Shown here piece by piece: positions 41,490 to 49,710 of a DNA stretch of 64,000 nucleotides (position 1 is its first letter; every line of letters starts with the position of its first letter). Position numbers and translations under genes: made by a program. Origin of the DNA: Desulfobacter sp. (lineage in GTDB: Bacteria; Desulfobacterota; Desulfobacteria; Desulfobacterales; Desulfobacteraceae); NCBI GenBank assembly GCA_028768525.1, contig CP054837.1, positions 1,284,001 through 1,348,000 on the forward strand, written 5' to 3'. Under the pieces are notes generated by a model, which worked only from the letters and a program-made list of their open reading frames with translations, had not been told where the DNA came from and did not search any database.

Positions 41490-41933
41490 ATGAGCACCGA
41501 CAAAAAATTGGAATATATCAAGATGCTTGACAAGCTTTCCGAGACGTTTGGTGAAAGTGACGGGCAAACGCCTGACGAGGTTAGGGAAGAGCTCCGAGAA
41601 GAAGGCTTTGATATTGATTCTGCAGAAGCGAGGTTAATTGATTTTCAGCGTAAGATGGAAATGGCAGCCCTTGCTCAGCCTCTTGATGAGGCAAAAAAGA
41701 AACGTGAACAACAGGAGTCTATGTACAGAAAAATATCTGAGCAGATAAAAGTCTGGACGCCGGAGCAAGTCATAGAACGTTTTAAAGAGCTTGCGCGAAA
41801 GGATCCGGACCTGAGTATCGCATATCGAGAATATGAAAGCGGGAAATCCGGTGGGATAGAGGAGATGAGAGAACTTCTCACAGATATTATGAGTGCAAAA
41901 TCAATCCCAGATGAAGATGAAAATGGGTGCTGA
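41490..41933 (+). CDS. Acidic helical protein, possible regulator partner
   Basis: 147 residues, very acidic and helical (KLEYIKMLDKLSETFGES, EVREELREEGFDIDSAEARL, QVIERFKELARKDPDL). No family recognised. It lies between the sigma-like gene and the protease gene, whose start it overlaps by about 20 bp. Position suggests an anti-sigma or repressor that the protease destroys, as ImmA cleaves ImmR; this is a hypothesis. Confidence 0.7.
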   Translation: MSTDKKLEYIKMLDKLSETFGESDGQTPDEVREELREEGFDIDSAEARLIDFQRKMEMAALAQPLDEAKKKREQQESMYRKISEQIKVWTPEQVIERFKELARKDPDLSIAYREYESGKSGGIEEMRELLTDIMSAKSIPDEDENGC

Positions 41934-42720
41934 CCATTCTATTTCTATTCGGTACGGTTTAGCGGAGCATGCCGCTCAAGAACTCCATAAAAAATACGGC
42001 ATTATTTTCCCCGAGCAAATCAGGCTACGAGATATTGCCTATGCTGAAAAAGCGCTTGTAGTTGAAAAGTCGATTACCAGCGCAGCTGCAAGCTTGGTTC
42101 GGACTAAAAATAAGGCCACTATCAGGATCTCTCCGGGAGATCGAGAAGAGAGACAGCGATTTAGTATTGCCCACGAGCTCGGCCATTTAAAGTTGAATCA
42201 TCAAAACGGTAAAATCAAAACGGTATGTAGCCAAAAGGATATGATGAGTTGGTATAAAAAAAGTATCGAGACGGAAGCAAACTATTTTGCCAGTGAGCTC
42301 ATCTTACCAACGACAATGCTTGAAAAATTGTGTGATGTGGAAGAAGTTGACTTTAGGCCGGTTAAAGAAATCGCTAAGACGTTTCGCTCCTCTTTGACCG
42401 CAACTGCGATAAAATTTGTTCGTCTTAATTCTGAAAAATGTGCTCTGGTTTACTCCGAGAATGGCAAAATCGTTTGGTCCTATGGGAGCCAGGACTGGGA
42501 TTTTTTCATACAACGTGGGGTCCCACTTGACGAGAGGACAGAAGCATATGAATTTTTTCAGAGAAAAGAATTATATGATGACCCTATCGAAACGCCTGCA
42601 GATGCTTGGTTTAATGATAAACAAGGAATCGGAGAGGTGGTAGAACATTCGATCGGATCAAAAGAGTTTGATTTTGTTTTATCGCTGTTATGGATTAGAC
42701 CCACTAACGACTGGCAATGA
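41911..42720 (+). CDS. ImmA/IrrE-family metallopeptidase
   Basis: 269 residues if started at ATG 41911 (ATGs at 41917 and 41923 and a GTG at 41893 are also in frame). Zinc motif HELGH in RFSIAHELGHLKLNH, with the third ligand in ETEANYFASELILP, the standard layout. The C-terminal half (about 150-269) is an extra domain not recognised. Family members cut repressors on a DNA-damage or stress cue. The overlap with the acidic protein gene means coupled translation. No HTH domain is fused, so DNA binding must come from a partner. Confidence 0.88.
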   Translation: MKMKMGADHSISIRYGLAEHAAQELHKKYGIIFPEQIRLRDIAYAEKALVVEKSITSAAASLVRTKNKATIRISPGDREERQRFSIAHELGHLKLNHQNGKIKTVCSQKDMMSWYKKSIETEANYFASELILPTTMLEKLCDVEEVDFRPVKEIAKTFRSSLTATAIKFVRLNSEKCALVYSENGKIVWSYGSQDWDFFIQRGVPLDERTEAYEFFQRKELYDDPIETPADAWFNDKQGIGEVVEHSIGSKEFDFVLSLLWIRPTNDWQ

Positions 42721-42887
42721 TTACATGGGCTAAGGACTACCCCCGGGGCCAGGATTCGTTTTTCGGACAGCCTCTACAGGCTATCCCGGTACTTCCACAC
42801 ATTTTAAATCATCAAACCAGCGGGCAATATTACGTGTATCCCGGGATTTCCGATTTCTACCAACTCAAATTTTTGAGTAGACCGCAC

Positions 42888-42947
42888 TTATGGTATGGAG
42901 CCGGACTATTTGAAGTTCAAAGGCCCCCACCAATAACAGATCAAAGT
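42888..42947 (-). repeat. Dispersed repeat family 1, partial copy E
   Basis: TGGTATGGAGCCGGACTATT and the following 38 bases match copy B in orientation. It lies in the gap 42721-43189, where a short match to 2747-2772 (at 42991-43012) is the only other thing I see. Confidence 0.65.
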
Positions 42948-43189
42948 ACCACCCTGGAAAAATCTTAATCCAGGAATTCGAATTCACCCTTGCCATCTAT
43001 GCTGCAGTCAGGGTATTCTCCAATATGGTTGATTTTTAACCCTGCTTTTATTAATCTTTCCTGAATAATATGTTTTCTGGGCGTATCCCAAAATTTTCAG
43101 AAGGAGGTTTTGATTTGTTCTGACCCATTACGGAAATTGAACCTCTTAAAAAGAAAAATTCGTAGAAATCTTAATAGAGGAGGGACACT

Positions 43190-45049
43190 ATGAGATTCAT
43201 TGCCACCTATGTGACTTTTATTTATCTTATGATGGGCATACTACCAATAGGTGTTTGGGCAGACCCTGTCGTTTTTTTTGACACTATACCGGACGGCCGG
43301 GACACATTTGATACCCAGATATCCGATGCCGGTGGCACCCAGACCAATGATGCCCTGTCCGGGCTGACGAACAATACCAACACCTGGGACCGGACCGATT
43401 ATATCATTACCTCAACCAACGCAGCCAACAGAGCCGTCAGCAGTGTGGCCCTTGCCACTCCAGCACCGGGCGGTATCCCCGGGGGAGATGCTATTTCCAT
43501 GAATGCTGACGGTAGCATCACATCCGGCCTAACCTTTACATTTTCATCTCCAATCAACGGATTTGCAATAGATCTCCAAGGCTGGGCGACCTGCTGCTGG
43601 CCTTCTACGCTTTATATCAGCTTTGACGGGGGCACGCCAATTCCCGTGGGAACGGCAAATACCAACACTGACAATCCAGGTTTTAGTGAATTAGGAGCCT
43701 ACGAAACCTTTATCGGCACCATTGATGATTCAGCCACCTTCACGACCGTAACATTGTATGGGACAGGCACAGGGGATGCCATGTTGGCAGGCGGGATTAT
43801 CCGGTATGCCGTGGTGCCCATCGGCGCCATTTCCGGCAACTACACCCTGACTGTGGAAACACAGCCGGTCAGCGGTCTGGCAGAATATCTTGACGAAAAT
43901 GACGACAGCGGAACCCTTCAGACAGTTGCGATCGTTTTAAATACCTACACCGCCTCCCAGGTTGCAAGTGCCATGCGGCAGATTTTCCCTGTAAATACGG
44001 TTTCCTCGGTCCAGACCGCCGTGGGGAATGTCCGTAGCGCCAGCTCCATTGTCAACGACCGCATCGGCACGGTACTCGGTGGTTTGAATGCCGCCTCTTC
44101 CCTGCAACCCACCAATACCCAGGGACCATTTTCTGGAGCCATATCTGGCTCTGATTTTAAAACCATGATGTATGCTTTCTCCAAAGCAGACTATCAACCC
44201 TTTACCAAAGGAGATTCCGGCTTGTGGATCCAGGGTGTCTACGGAAAAAGTAACGGGGATGCCACGGAAGTAAGCAACGGCTATGAGACAGAACGGTACG
44301 GCCTGCTCGCCGGGTATGAATTTGCCCTGGATGAAAAGCACCTCATTGGGGTTTATGCTAACAGCCTTTTCACGGACGTTGGCCTGGATAATAATGTGGG
44401 CGAAACTGAAATTAAAAACTATATCTTAGGGCTTTACGGCCAGAAAATTATTGGGTCCTATAAGCTGGCAGCGACCCTGGGCGGCGGCATCGCCCAATAT
44501 GATTCAGTCCGCCATGTTTCCATTGGCGGTATTTCGGGCAATCCTGAAGCTGACTATGACGGTGCTAATTTTTCCGCCACCCTGTCGGGATCCAAACTGT
44601 TTGAAATCAGACCAGGATTGATGATAGAGCCTTTCCTCCAGATAGGATACCTTTACAATGAGACCGATGAATACACTGAAACCCAGGGCGATCCATACAA
44701 TATGTCTGTTGAATCATGTTCCTACGCCCAGATGAATGTCAAGGCAGCCTTCACCCTGAAAAACAATTTTACCATCGGTGAAAAAAGCGGCTCATTTAAA
44801 CTCAGACCCTATGTAAACCAGTTGCTTGAGGTCAGCGGAGATGATGATATCGGGGTCCGGTTTGTTGGTTCCCCCTCTCAGACTGTGATAACCGGAAGGG
44901 ATGCTTCGATTACGGAAGTAGGCGGCACGCTTGAATTAGCCTGTGATCTTACCTCATCCTTTTCTGTCAAAGGTATCATTGATTATTCAGAGGATAAGTA
45001 TGAAAAAGGATATCTGGGATTTTTCGGATTTAATTATTCCTGGAATTAG
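43190..45049 (+). CDS. Autotransporter-type outer membrane beta-barrel protein
   Basis: 619 residues. Signal peptide (1-25, ending VWA), a short beta-rich, Thr/Asn/Gly-rich passenger (26-230) with FDGGTPIPVG-type strands, a helical linker (about 235-320), then a C-terminal autotransporter barrel (about 345-619) of alternating strands such as GLWIQGVYGKS, YGLLAGYEFAL and a final aromatic GFFGFNYSWN. The passenger is small and may stay at the surface. AGAGGAGGG site before the ATG. Stand-alone gene. Confidence 0.85.
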   Translation: MRFIATYVTFIYLMMGILPIGVWADPVVFFDTIPDGRDTFDTQISDAGGTQTNDALSGLTNNTNTWDRTDYIITSTNAANRAVSSVALATPAPGGIPGGDAISMNADGSITSGLTFTFSSPINGFAIDLQGWATCCWPSTLYISFDGGTPIPVGTANTNTDNPGFSELGAYETFIGTIDDSATFTTVTLYGTGTGDAMLAGGIIRYAVVPIGAISGNYTLTVETQPVSGLAEYLDENDDSGTLQTVAIVLNTYTASQVASAMRQIFPVNTVSSVQTAVGNVRSASSIVNDRIGTVLGGLNAASSLQPTNTQGPFSGAISGSDFKTMMYAFSKADYQPFTKGDSGLWIQGVYGKSNGDATEVSNGYETERYGLLAGYEFALDEKHLIGVYANSLFTDVGLDNNVGETEIKNYILGLYGQKIIGSYKLAATLGGGIAQYDSVRHVSIGGISGNPEADYDGANFSATLSGSKLFEIRPGLMIEPFLQIGYLYNETDEYTETQGDPYNMSVESCSYAQMNVKAAFTLKNNFTIGEKSGSFKLRPYVNQLLEVSGDDDIGVRFVGSPSQTVITGRDASITEVGGTLELACDLTSSFSVKGIIDYSEDKYEKGYLGFFGFNYSWN

Positions 45050-45437
45050 CGAATAATCATTTCATGGAACGGTGCAGGAATTCGTTCATTTTTAACCAGC
45101 ATAGACTCCAACGTCCTTTTTATATTTACGCATTTTTTCCTTTAATCTTGGCAAAAATATTTTGTGGTACTAATTATTCTTAACTTAAAGGGTAAGAATA
45201 TACATTAAACTCCTTACTCTCCAAAACCGGCCAGGCTGAAAAAATCCTGTATAAAATTGAGGAATGCCAAGGCGTTGACTTATGGTATCAAAGCTCAGGT
45301 TTTCCGATATAAAACCAGACACAAGATGTTGTGGTTATAGGAAATTGGTCTGAAGCGACAGATATAGACATATGTATCGATTATTACCTAAATCAAAAAT
45401 CAGTAAAAATAAGCAATCTCGGAGTGGTGAATATTAA
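45050..45437. other. Gene-free stretch left of the nested insertion sequences
   Basis: About 390 bp. A 37-codon fragment near 45200-45310 ends in CQGVDLWYQSSGFPI, similar to GGDLWYDPSFLPF at 53546-53584. Both may be relics of the same family. No other feature. Confidence 0.3.
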
Positions 45438-45475
45438 TAACTCAACTTTCGGTGGAGTAAATATACACCACTGAT

Positions 45476-46882
45476 CATTACTGTCCAAAATAAATTGCAA
45501 TCCGAATTTTTTGTCATCAAAAACCCTTTTAATCACGCATCAGGTTTGCATTTCAAAAAACAGGTCCCAATTTTCGTTTCCTATATTTTCAGAACCTTTT
45601 AAAAGGCAATTCCATCTGTACTGGCGGTGGGGTCGTCGGCACGGTCTCAAACGGTTTATCGAGCCATTTCCAAAGATCCCTGTAGCTGAACAGGTTCCAT
45701 CTCAAAAAAGCGATCAAGTTGGATAAAGACCAACCAAATTTTGATTTGAGTTGTAGAAATTTGATCAGCAGCATGGCAATTAATGCTGTCCAAATCTGTG
45801 TGTACAAGGCATTCTCACTCGTTCCGACAAAGGTCTTGATTCTCAGATTCTGTTTTATGGCCTTGAAAAACAATTCGATTTGCCAGCGATCCTTATAGAT
45901 AGACGAGATGGTGGTTGCTCCGAATTTATAATGATTTGTCAGCAAAATGATTTCCCGCTGGTTATCCGCATCCCAAACAACGATTCTCCGCAATATGAAT
46001 GGACATGCTTTCCGGGCATTGTGGCCGGTAAACTTGATCATTTCATCTGAGAGAATGTTTCTCCGAAGAGGTAGCTCACGCTCTGATAACACCTCATAAG
46101 CTGCATTGGTTTTCAGCCTGGTCACAAAAAATACATCTTGTGCTGTCCAGGAAGCAAACAGGCTGTAATCGTTATATCCACGGTCCATTGTGATAATTGA
46201 TCCTGGTGCGAGCGGGAATCTTTTGGCATATTTGGATTCGTGATTCTTGCCATTTGATATGTAAGCATAGGAAGGCAGGTAGCCATCATGATCCAGTAGC
46301 AGATGAAGTTTAACGGCACCTTTCGTACGACGGAATTCTGCCCAGGGGAAAAGACTGAGACACAAGGATATTGTTGTGCTGTCCAAAGAAAGCAGTTTGT
46401 TTTTGAACCTGAATTTGTGACCACCAGGTGAATGTTTGCGACAAAATTCAAAGGTATCATAGAAAAGATCTTGAAACAGCTGCCATGAGCGGTTCTTATT
46501 AGCATAAGACAACGTTGATTTACTTGGCGCCGAGGATACACCGAGGTGGCGCAGTTTCCCCATGCAGCAGGCAAGGCCCCCACTGATTTCCCTCAGGCTC
46601 TTTGCCTGGGCAACTTGACAGAAAAGCATAGCAACAAAATGGTCCCAGCTTTTGAACCCCTTGGAATATCGTTCTGTTTTGTTCTTCGCTACCAGATTCA
46701 TAAATTTATTACGGTTAAAAAAGGCTACCAATTGACTGAACAGACTCGCATGACGTACCATCATTTCGGAATTCTCCTTGTTTGGGATTCTCAGGTTATT
46801 GTTTGGTCGCAACAACCATAATCTCGCAAGGAGAATTCCTACAATATTTTTTTACCTAAATTCCGTTTTTGGACAACAGTGA
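45476..46882 (-). mobile_element. IS4-family element inserted inside the other
   Basis: Ends CATTACTGTCCAAAA and TTTTGGACAACAGTGA are imperfect inverted repeats sharing TGTCCAAAA. Both flanks carry CCACTGAT (45468-45475 and 46883-46890), a likely target duplication. Its flanks rejoin to a continuous left end of the host element. Confidence 0.75.
45589..46764 (-). CDS. IS4-family transposase (DUF4372 type)
   Basis: 391 residues from ATG 46764, with AAGGAG 9 bases upstream. The N-terminus MMVRHASLFSQLVAFFNRN fits the DUF4372 lead. The DDE core shows D in LLSLDSTTISL, D in IITMDRGYNDY and the IS4 Y-(2)-R-(3)-E-(6)-K signature as YKDRWQIELFFKAIKQ. Appears complete, so this copy could be active. 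Confidence 0.93.
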   Translation of the reverse strand: MMVRHASLFSQLVAFFNRNKFMNLVAKNKTERYSKGFKSWDHFVAMLFCQVAQAKSLREISGGLACCMGKLRHLGVSSAPSKSTLSYANKNRSWQLFQDLFYDTFEFCRKHSPGGHKFRFKNKLLSLDSTTISLCLSLFPWAEFRRTKGAVKLHLLLDHDGYLPSYAYISNGKNHESKYAKRFPLAPGSIITMDRGYNDYSLFASWTAQDVFFVTRLKTNAAYEVLSERELPLRRNILSDEMIKFTGHNARKACPFILRRIVVWDADNQREIILLTNHYKFGATTISSIYKDRWQIELFFKAIKQNLRIKTFVGTSENALYTQIWTALIAMLLIKFLQLKSKFGWSLSNLIAFLRWNLFSYRDLWKWLDKPFETVPTTPPPVQMELPFKRF

Positions 46883-46905
46883 CCACTGATAATTCCTTAG
46901 GCTCA

Positions 46906-48255
46906 CTAGAAAAACCGAAGTACTTTAGGGCCTGACCCAATCACCTGATCGAGCATCTCCTGCACCATACGCTCGGTAAAATCAAATAGTCGCCGAATAT
47001 TTGCCAAAGCTAAACGCATGATCCGCTCCAAAGAAACCATAAAAGACAAATTGCTCATCTCATCGTTACAGGCTCTGAAGAGATCTCCAAACGACCTCTG
47101 GTCCATACATTCCCGCTGATAAAGGCTGAGCAGGTTATATCTGGCAATAACAAGTGATGTATGTGCGATCAGACCATCGTAATTCCTGATTTGCACCTCT
47201 TTTACCAGTTTCAGGTGCTGCTTACACATCTTGAAAAAAACTTTGATATCCCAACGTTTGCCGTACAGCCGTATGATTTCTTCGTTAGAAAGAGCCCAAT
47301 CTGTGGACAGGAGTGCAAGCCAGCCTCGGTTTGTATTACAGGGAACAAAAACTATTTTTGCACGCTTACCGTTGGGAAGAGCTACGACGGCATGGGCTTT
47401 GACCTTTGCTCTTCCCCTTTTTTTCTTCAATTTCCTGTAAAGGTCGGACAACCGGAGTTTTTTGCTTTGATATTCATAATACCATTTTGGATGGTCCCTC
47501 AGCATACATATGACGTGTATGTGCTCCCGCAAACCTGCTATTGCTGAGGGCATCGAAAACCAATTGTCCATCACGACATATCTGGCTTGGACACCCATAG
47601 CAAGGGCTCTTTTTACCATTGGTACGAGGTGAGCCGTAGATTTTGTGACTGCTTCCTGGCGGCGATGGTATCCGCAGGTCCTTTTATCGATTTCAGGATT
47701 GATTTCATTGTACCGATTCTTTTTTTCTGCGGATGATAGAAGAGCAAAATCAAGTCCAAGGAAGCTATTACCGTCAGACCATCCAAGGGTCAGCATCCGA
47801 AATCCTTTAATAAACTTCATATTTGTGTGATCGAACACACGGGATAAAAGCTCCACTTTTTTAGAACGATTTCTGCTGTAGGTAGAATCGTCAAAAATAA
47901 GAACTTCTTCGGAAGAATCATCAAGAAGGCCTCTGATGATAAAATAAATCCGGCGGCTAAGATGAAAGGTAAACCGTCGCCAGTTAAATGTTGGTGTGTT
48001 CAGAAAATTGTAGGCAGCGTCCTTATCAACCTCTATTTCTTTGTTTCTCACAATGCCCTGGTACAAATTTTTATTGCAAAAAGCCAGGTTGAAAAGGGCT
48101 GTGAAGATGGCAAGCGGAGATGCCCCCTTTGTTTTAGTAATTCCTGATTGGTTCAATAGCGTGCCTATTTTGAATTTTGCAAAGTATTCATTGAGAACAC
48201 CAAACCGCTCTAAATTTGTATTTTGATTTAGTGGACCGGTAAAGGTAGTATTCAT
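46906..48255 (-). CDS. IS4-superfamily transposase of the host element
   Basis: 449 residues from ATG 48255 (AAGGGA upstream); the frame is open beyond the IS end but that part is not coding. Core: D in VLIFDDSTYSRNR, D in YVVMDNWFSMPSA and YGKRWDIKVFFKMCKQHLKL near the end, matching the YREK-type signature. The frame is intact; the guest element sits just past its stop, so only the left end region is interrupted. Confidence 0.9.
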   Translation of the reverse strand: MNTTFTGPLNQNTNLERFGVLNEYFAKFKIGTLLNQSGITKTKGASPLAIFTALFNLAFCNKNLYQGIVRNKEIEVDKDAAYNFLNTPTFNWRRFTFHLSRRIYFIIRGLLDDSSEEVLIFDDSTYSRNRSKKVELLSRVFDHTNMKFIKGFRMLTLGWSDGNSFLGLDFALLSSAEKKNRYNEINPEIDKRTCGYHRRQEAVTKSTAHLVPMVKRALAMGVQARYVVMDNWFSMPSAIAGLREHIHVICMLRDHPKWYYEYQSKKLRLSDLYRKLKKKRGRAKVKAHAVVALPNGKRAKIVFVPCNTNRGWLALLSTDWALSNEEIIRLYGKRWDIKVFFKMCKQHLKLVKEVQIRNYDGLIAHTSLVIARYNLLSLYQRECMDQRSFGDLFRACNDEMSNLSFMVSLERIMRLALANIRRLFDFTERMVQEMLDQVIGSGPKVLRFF

Positions 48256-48382
48256 TTTGACGAATTCCCTTTGTTTCGATTGTTTGTTTAGTGGTAAGCA
48301 AAGCATATCATACAAAGTGAAGTTCGTCAATTTTGATAATAATTTCAAGACATTACATCTTTTCATGTCGCTGATTTTAATC

Positions 48383-48413
48383 ACCGAAAGTTGAGTTAAT
48401 AACTCAACTTTCG
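48383..48413. repeat. Head-to-head terminal repeat palindrome
   Basis: CGAAAGTTGAGTTA (48385-48398) and TAACTCAACTTTCG (48400-48413) are exact complements one base apart. The right IS end thus abuts a second inverted copy of the same end, as if another copy had inserted and been lost. Confidence 0.75.
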
Positions 48414-48516
48414 ACGGTGCCACTCGTTTATAAAGAATAAAAGTCCACAACAATGGGAGATGGAAAAAGCAGCTTAAGAAAAGTGTCCACTTTTACTTGA
48501 CCACATCAGAGGGGGG

Positions 48517-48666
48517 ATGATAATTATCACCAATTACGCCTTCCCCTCTTTGAAAACCTTTACGGCAGGGTCTGACGCCCTGGCCGAGTCCAACCCCCCT
48601 AAGGCGCCGCGCAGGACAGAAGGGGTTTTGTTCCCGGATTTTGATGGACAGGTTGTTACCAAATAG
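48517..48666 (+). CDS. Possible 49-residue protein or gene scrap
   Basis: ATG follows AGAGGGGGG. The frame reads ITNYAFPSLKTFTAGSD then RRTEGVLFPDFDGQVV. No family recognised. It lies just before hutD and may be the beginning of a truncated gene. Confidence 0.3.
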   Translation: MIIITNYAFPSLKTFTAGSDALAESNPPKAPRRTEGVLFPDFDGQVVTK

Positions 48667-48744
48667 ATAATTTTTCACCATGAACATGGCCATTCTTTAT
48701 GTCCTTCATGCCCATGGTAAATTAAAATAAAAAGATGAATACTC

Positions 48745-49341
48745 ATGGTAAAATATAAATTTATTCCCCACACAGATTTTGTACAAGTACCCTGGAAAAA
48801 TGGGCTAGGGGTGACCCAGGAAATCGACAAATTAAACGTTGACGGCAAAGAAGGATTTGTCTGGCGTCTTTCCATTGCCGCAGTGGATAAAGACGGCGCA
48901 TTTTCCCATTTTGAAGGGTATCAAAGAAATATCAGCGTATTGGCCGGAAACGGGATGACGCTGGATGTTGACGGAAAATCTTCAGGGGTGCTTAGGGCGT
49001 TTGAATCCTATGCATTTAGTGGGGATGCCGACACCAGTGCTGTTCTGGTTGATGGAAAAATTTCTGATTTTAACCTAATTTATGACCCTTGTTTCGTTAA
49101 CGCCAGGGTTGACTGGTGTGATGTGGCTGAGGGGGTGTCTTCTGGTGTTGACGCACACACCACGGTATTCATTCTTGCCGGTACAGATAAAACAGAAATA
49201 AAAATAGATGATTCAATATTTAATCTGGGCAAGTGGGATGTCCTTCGAATAAAAACGGATGATTGTTCCTCCAAGCTTTCCATTGCCGCTCATAATACTG
49301 CGAAAGTTGGTATTGTTACCATTCAGAGCCTGAAGCCCTAA
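48745..49341 (+). CDS. hutD: HutD/Ves-family protein
   Basis: 198 residues. The family signature is clear: VPWKNGLGVTQEI, FVWRLSIAAVDKDGAFSHFEGYQRN then LAGNGMTLDVDG. HutD is a cupin-like protein encoded with histidine-utilisation genes and thought to limit the pathway, but no other hut gene is nearby. Related Ves is cold-induced in E. coli. The C-terminal part ends with a strand-rich segment. Appears intact; a small unassigned frame follows after 14 bp. Confidence 0.85.
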   Translation: MVKYKFIPHTDFVQVPWKNGLGVTQEIDKLNVDGKEGFVWRLSIAAVDKDGAFSHFEGYQRNISVLAGNGMTLDVDGKSSGVLRAFESYAFSGDADTSAVLVDGKISDFNLIYDPCFVNARVDWCDVAEGVSSGVDAHTTVFILAGTDKTEIKIDDSIFNLGKWDVLRIKTDDCSSKLSIAAHNTAKVGIVTIQSLKP

Positions 49342-49355
49342 CATAAATTCCATCA

Positions 49356-49703
49356 ATGTTCACCGGTGCTGAAGGCAATGACCCTGCTGGTATTTTATGG
49401 GGCAAAATCCAAAATGCCGCGATTGCGGAAGATTCCAAAACTATTTTGGCTTTATCCCAGTCTTATACAGTCAAGCCAGAATCCATAAATTCTATCTTAA
49501 ATACTATGGTTGTGCCAGTAGATGTCGATGATAAAACTGTTGGCGCACATGGGGTATCAAAGGAGGCCAACCCTGATTTCCAGACAGGCAAGAATAACGA
49601 AAGTAGTGAACACATTTATTGGCAAGGGTTTTGGTCAGAAAATAGACGGATTGTTCGCCTTTCATTCACACAAAAAGAGTTTAACTGTGAGGCCCTGTTT
49701 TAG
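49356..49703 (+). CDS. Hypothetical protein, possibly a fragment
   Basis: 115 residues (FTGAEGNDPAGILWGKIQNAA, then PVDVDDKTVGAHGVSKEANP). No ribosome site and no family. It ends 7 bp from the convergent cyclase gene. May be a real small gene or a remnant. Confidence 0.35.
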   Translation: MFTGAEGNDPAGILWGKIQNAAIAEDSKTILALSQSYTVKPESINSILNTMVVPVDVDDKTVGAHGVSKEANPDFQTGKNNESSEHIYWQGFWSENRRIVRLSFTQKEFNCEALF

Positions 49704-49710
49704 AAAAGGA

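Larger units (their letters stand above)
45438..48398 (-). mobile_element. IS4-superfamily element, split by a second insertion
   Basis: Perfect 16-bp terminal inverted repeats: TAACTCAACTTTCGGT (45438-45453) and ACCGAAAGTTGAGTTA (48383-48398). Between them lie its transposase (46906-48255) and, close to the left end, a different IS4-type element (45476-46882). Without the guest it would be about 1.55 kb. No clear target duplication of its own. Confidence 0.8.
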
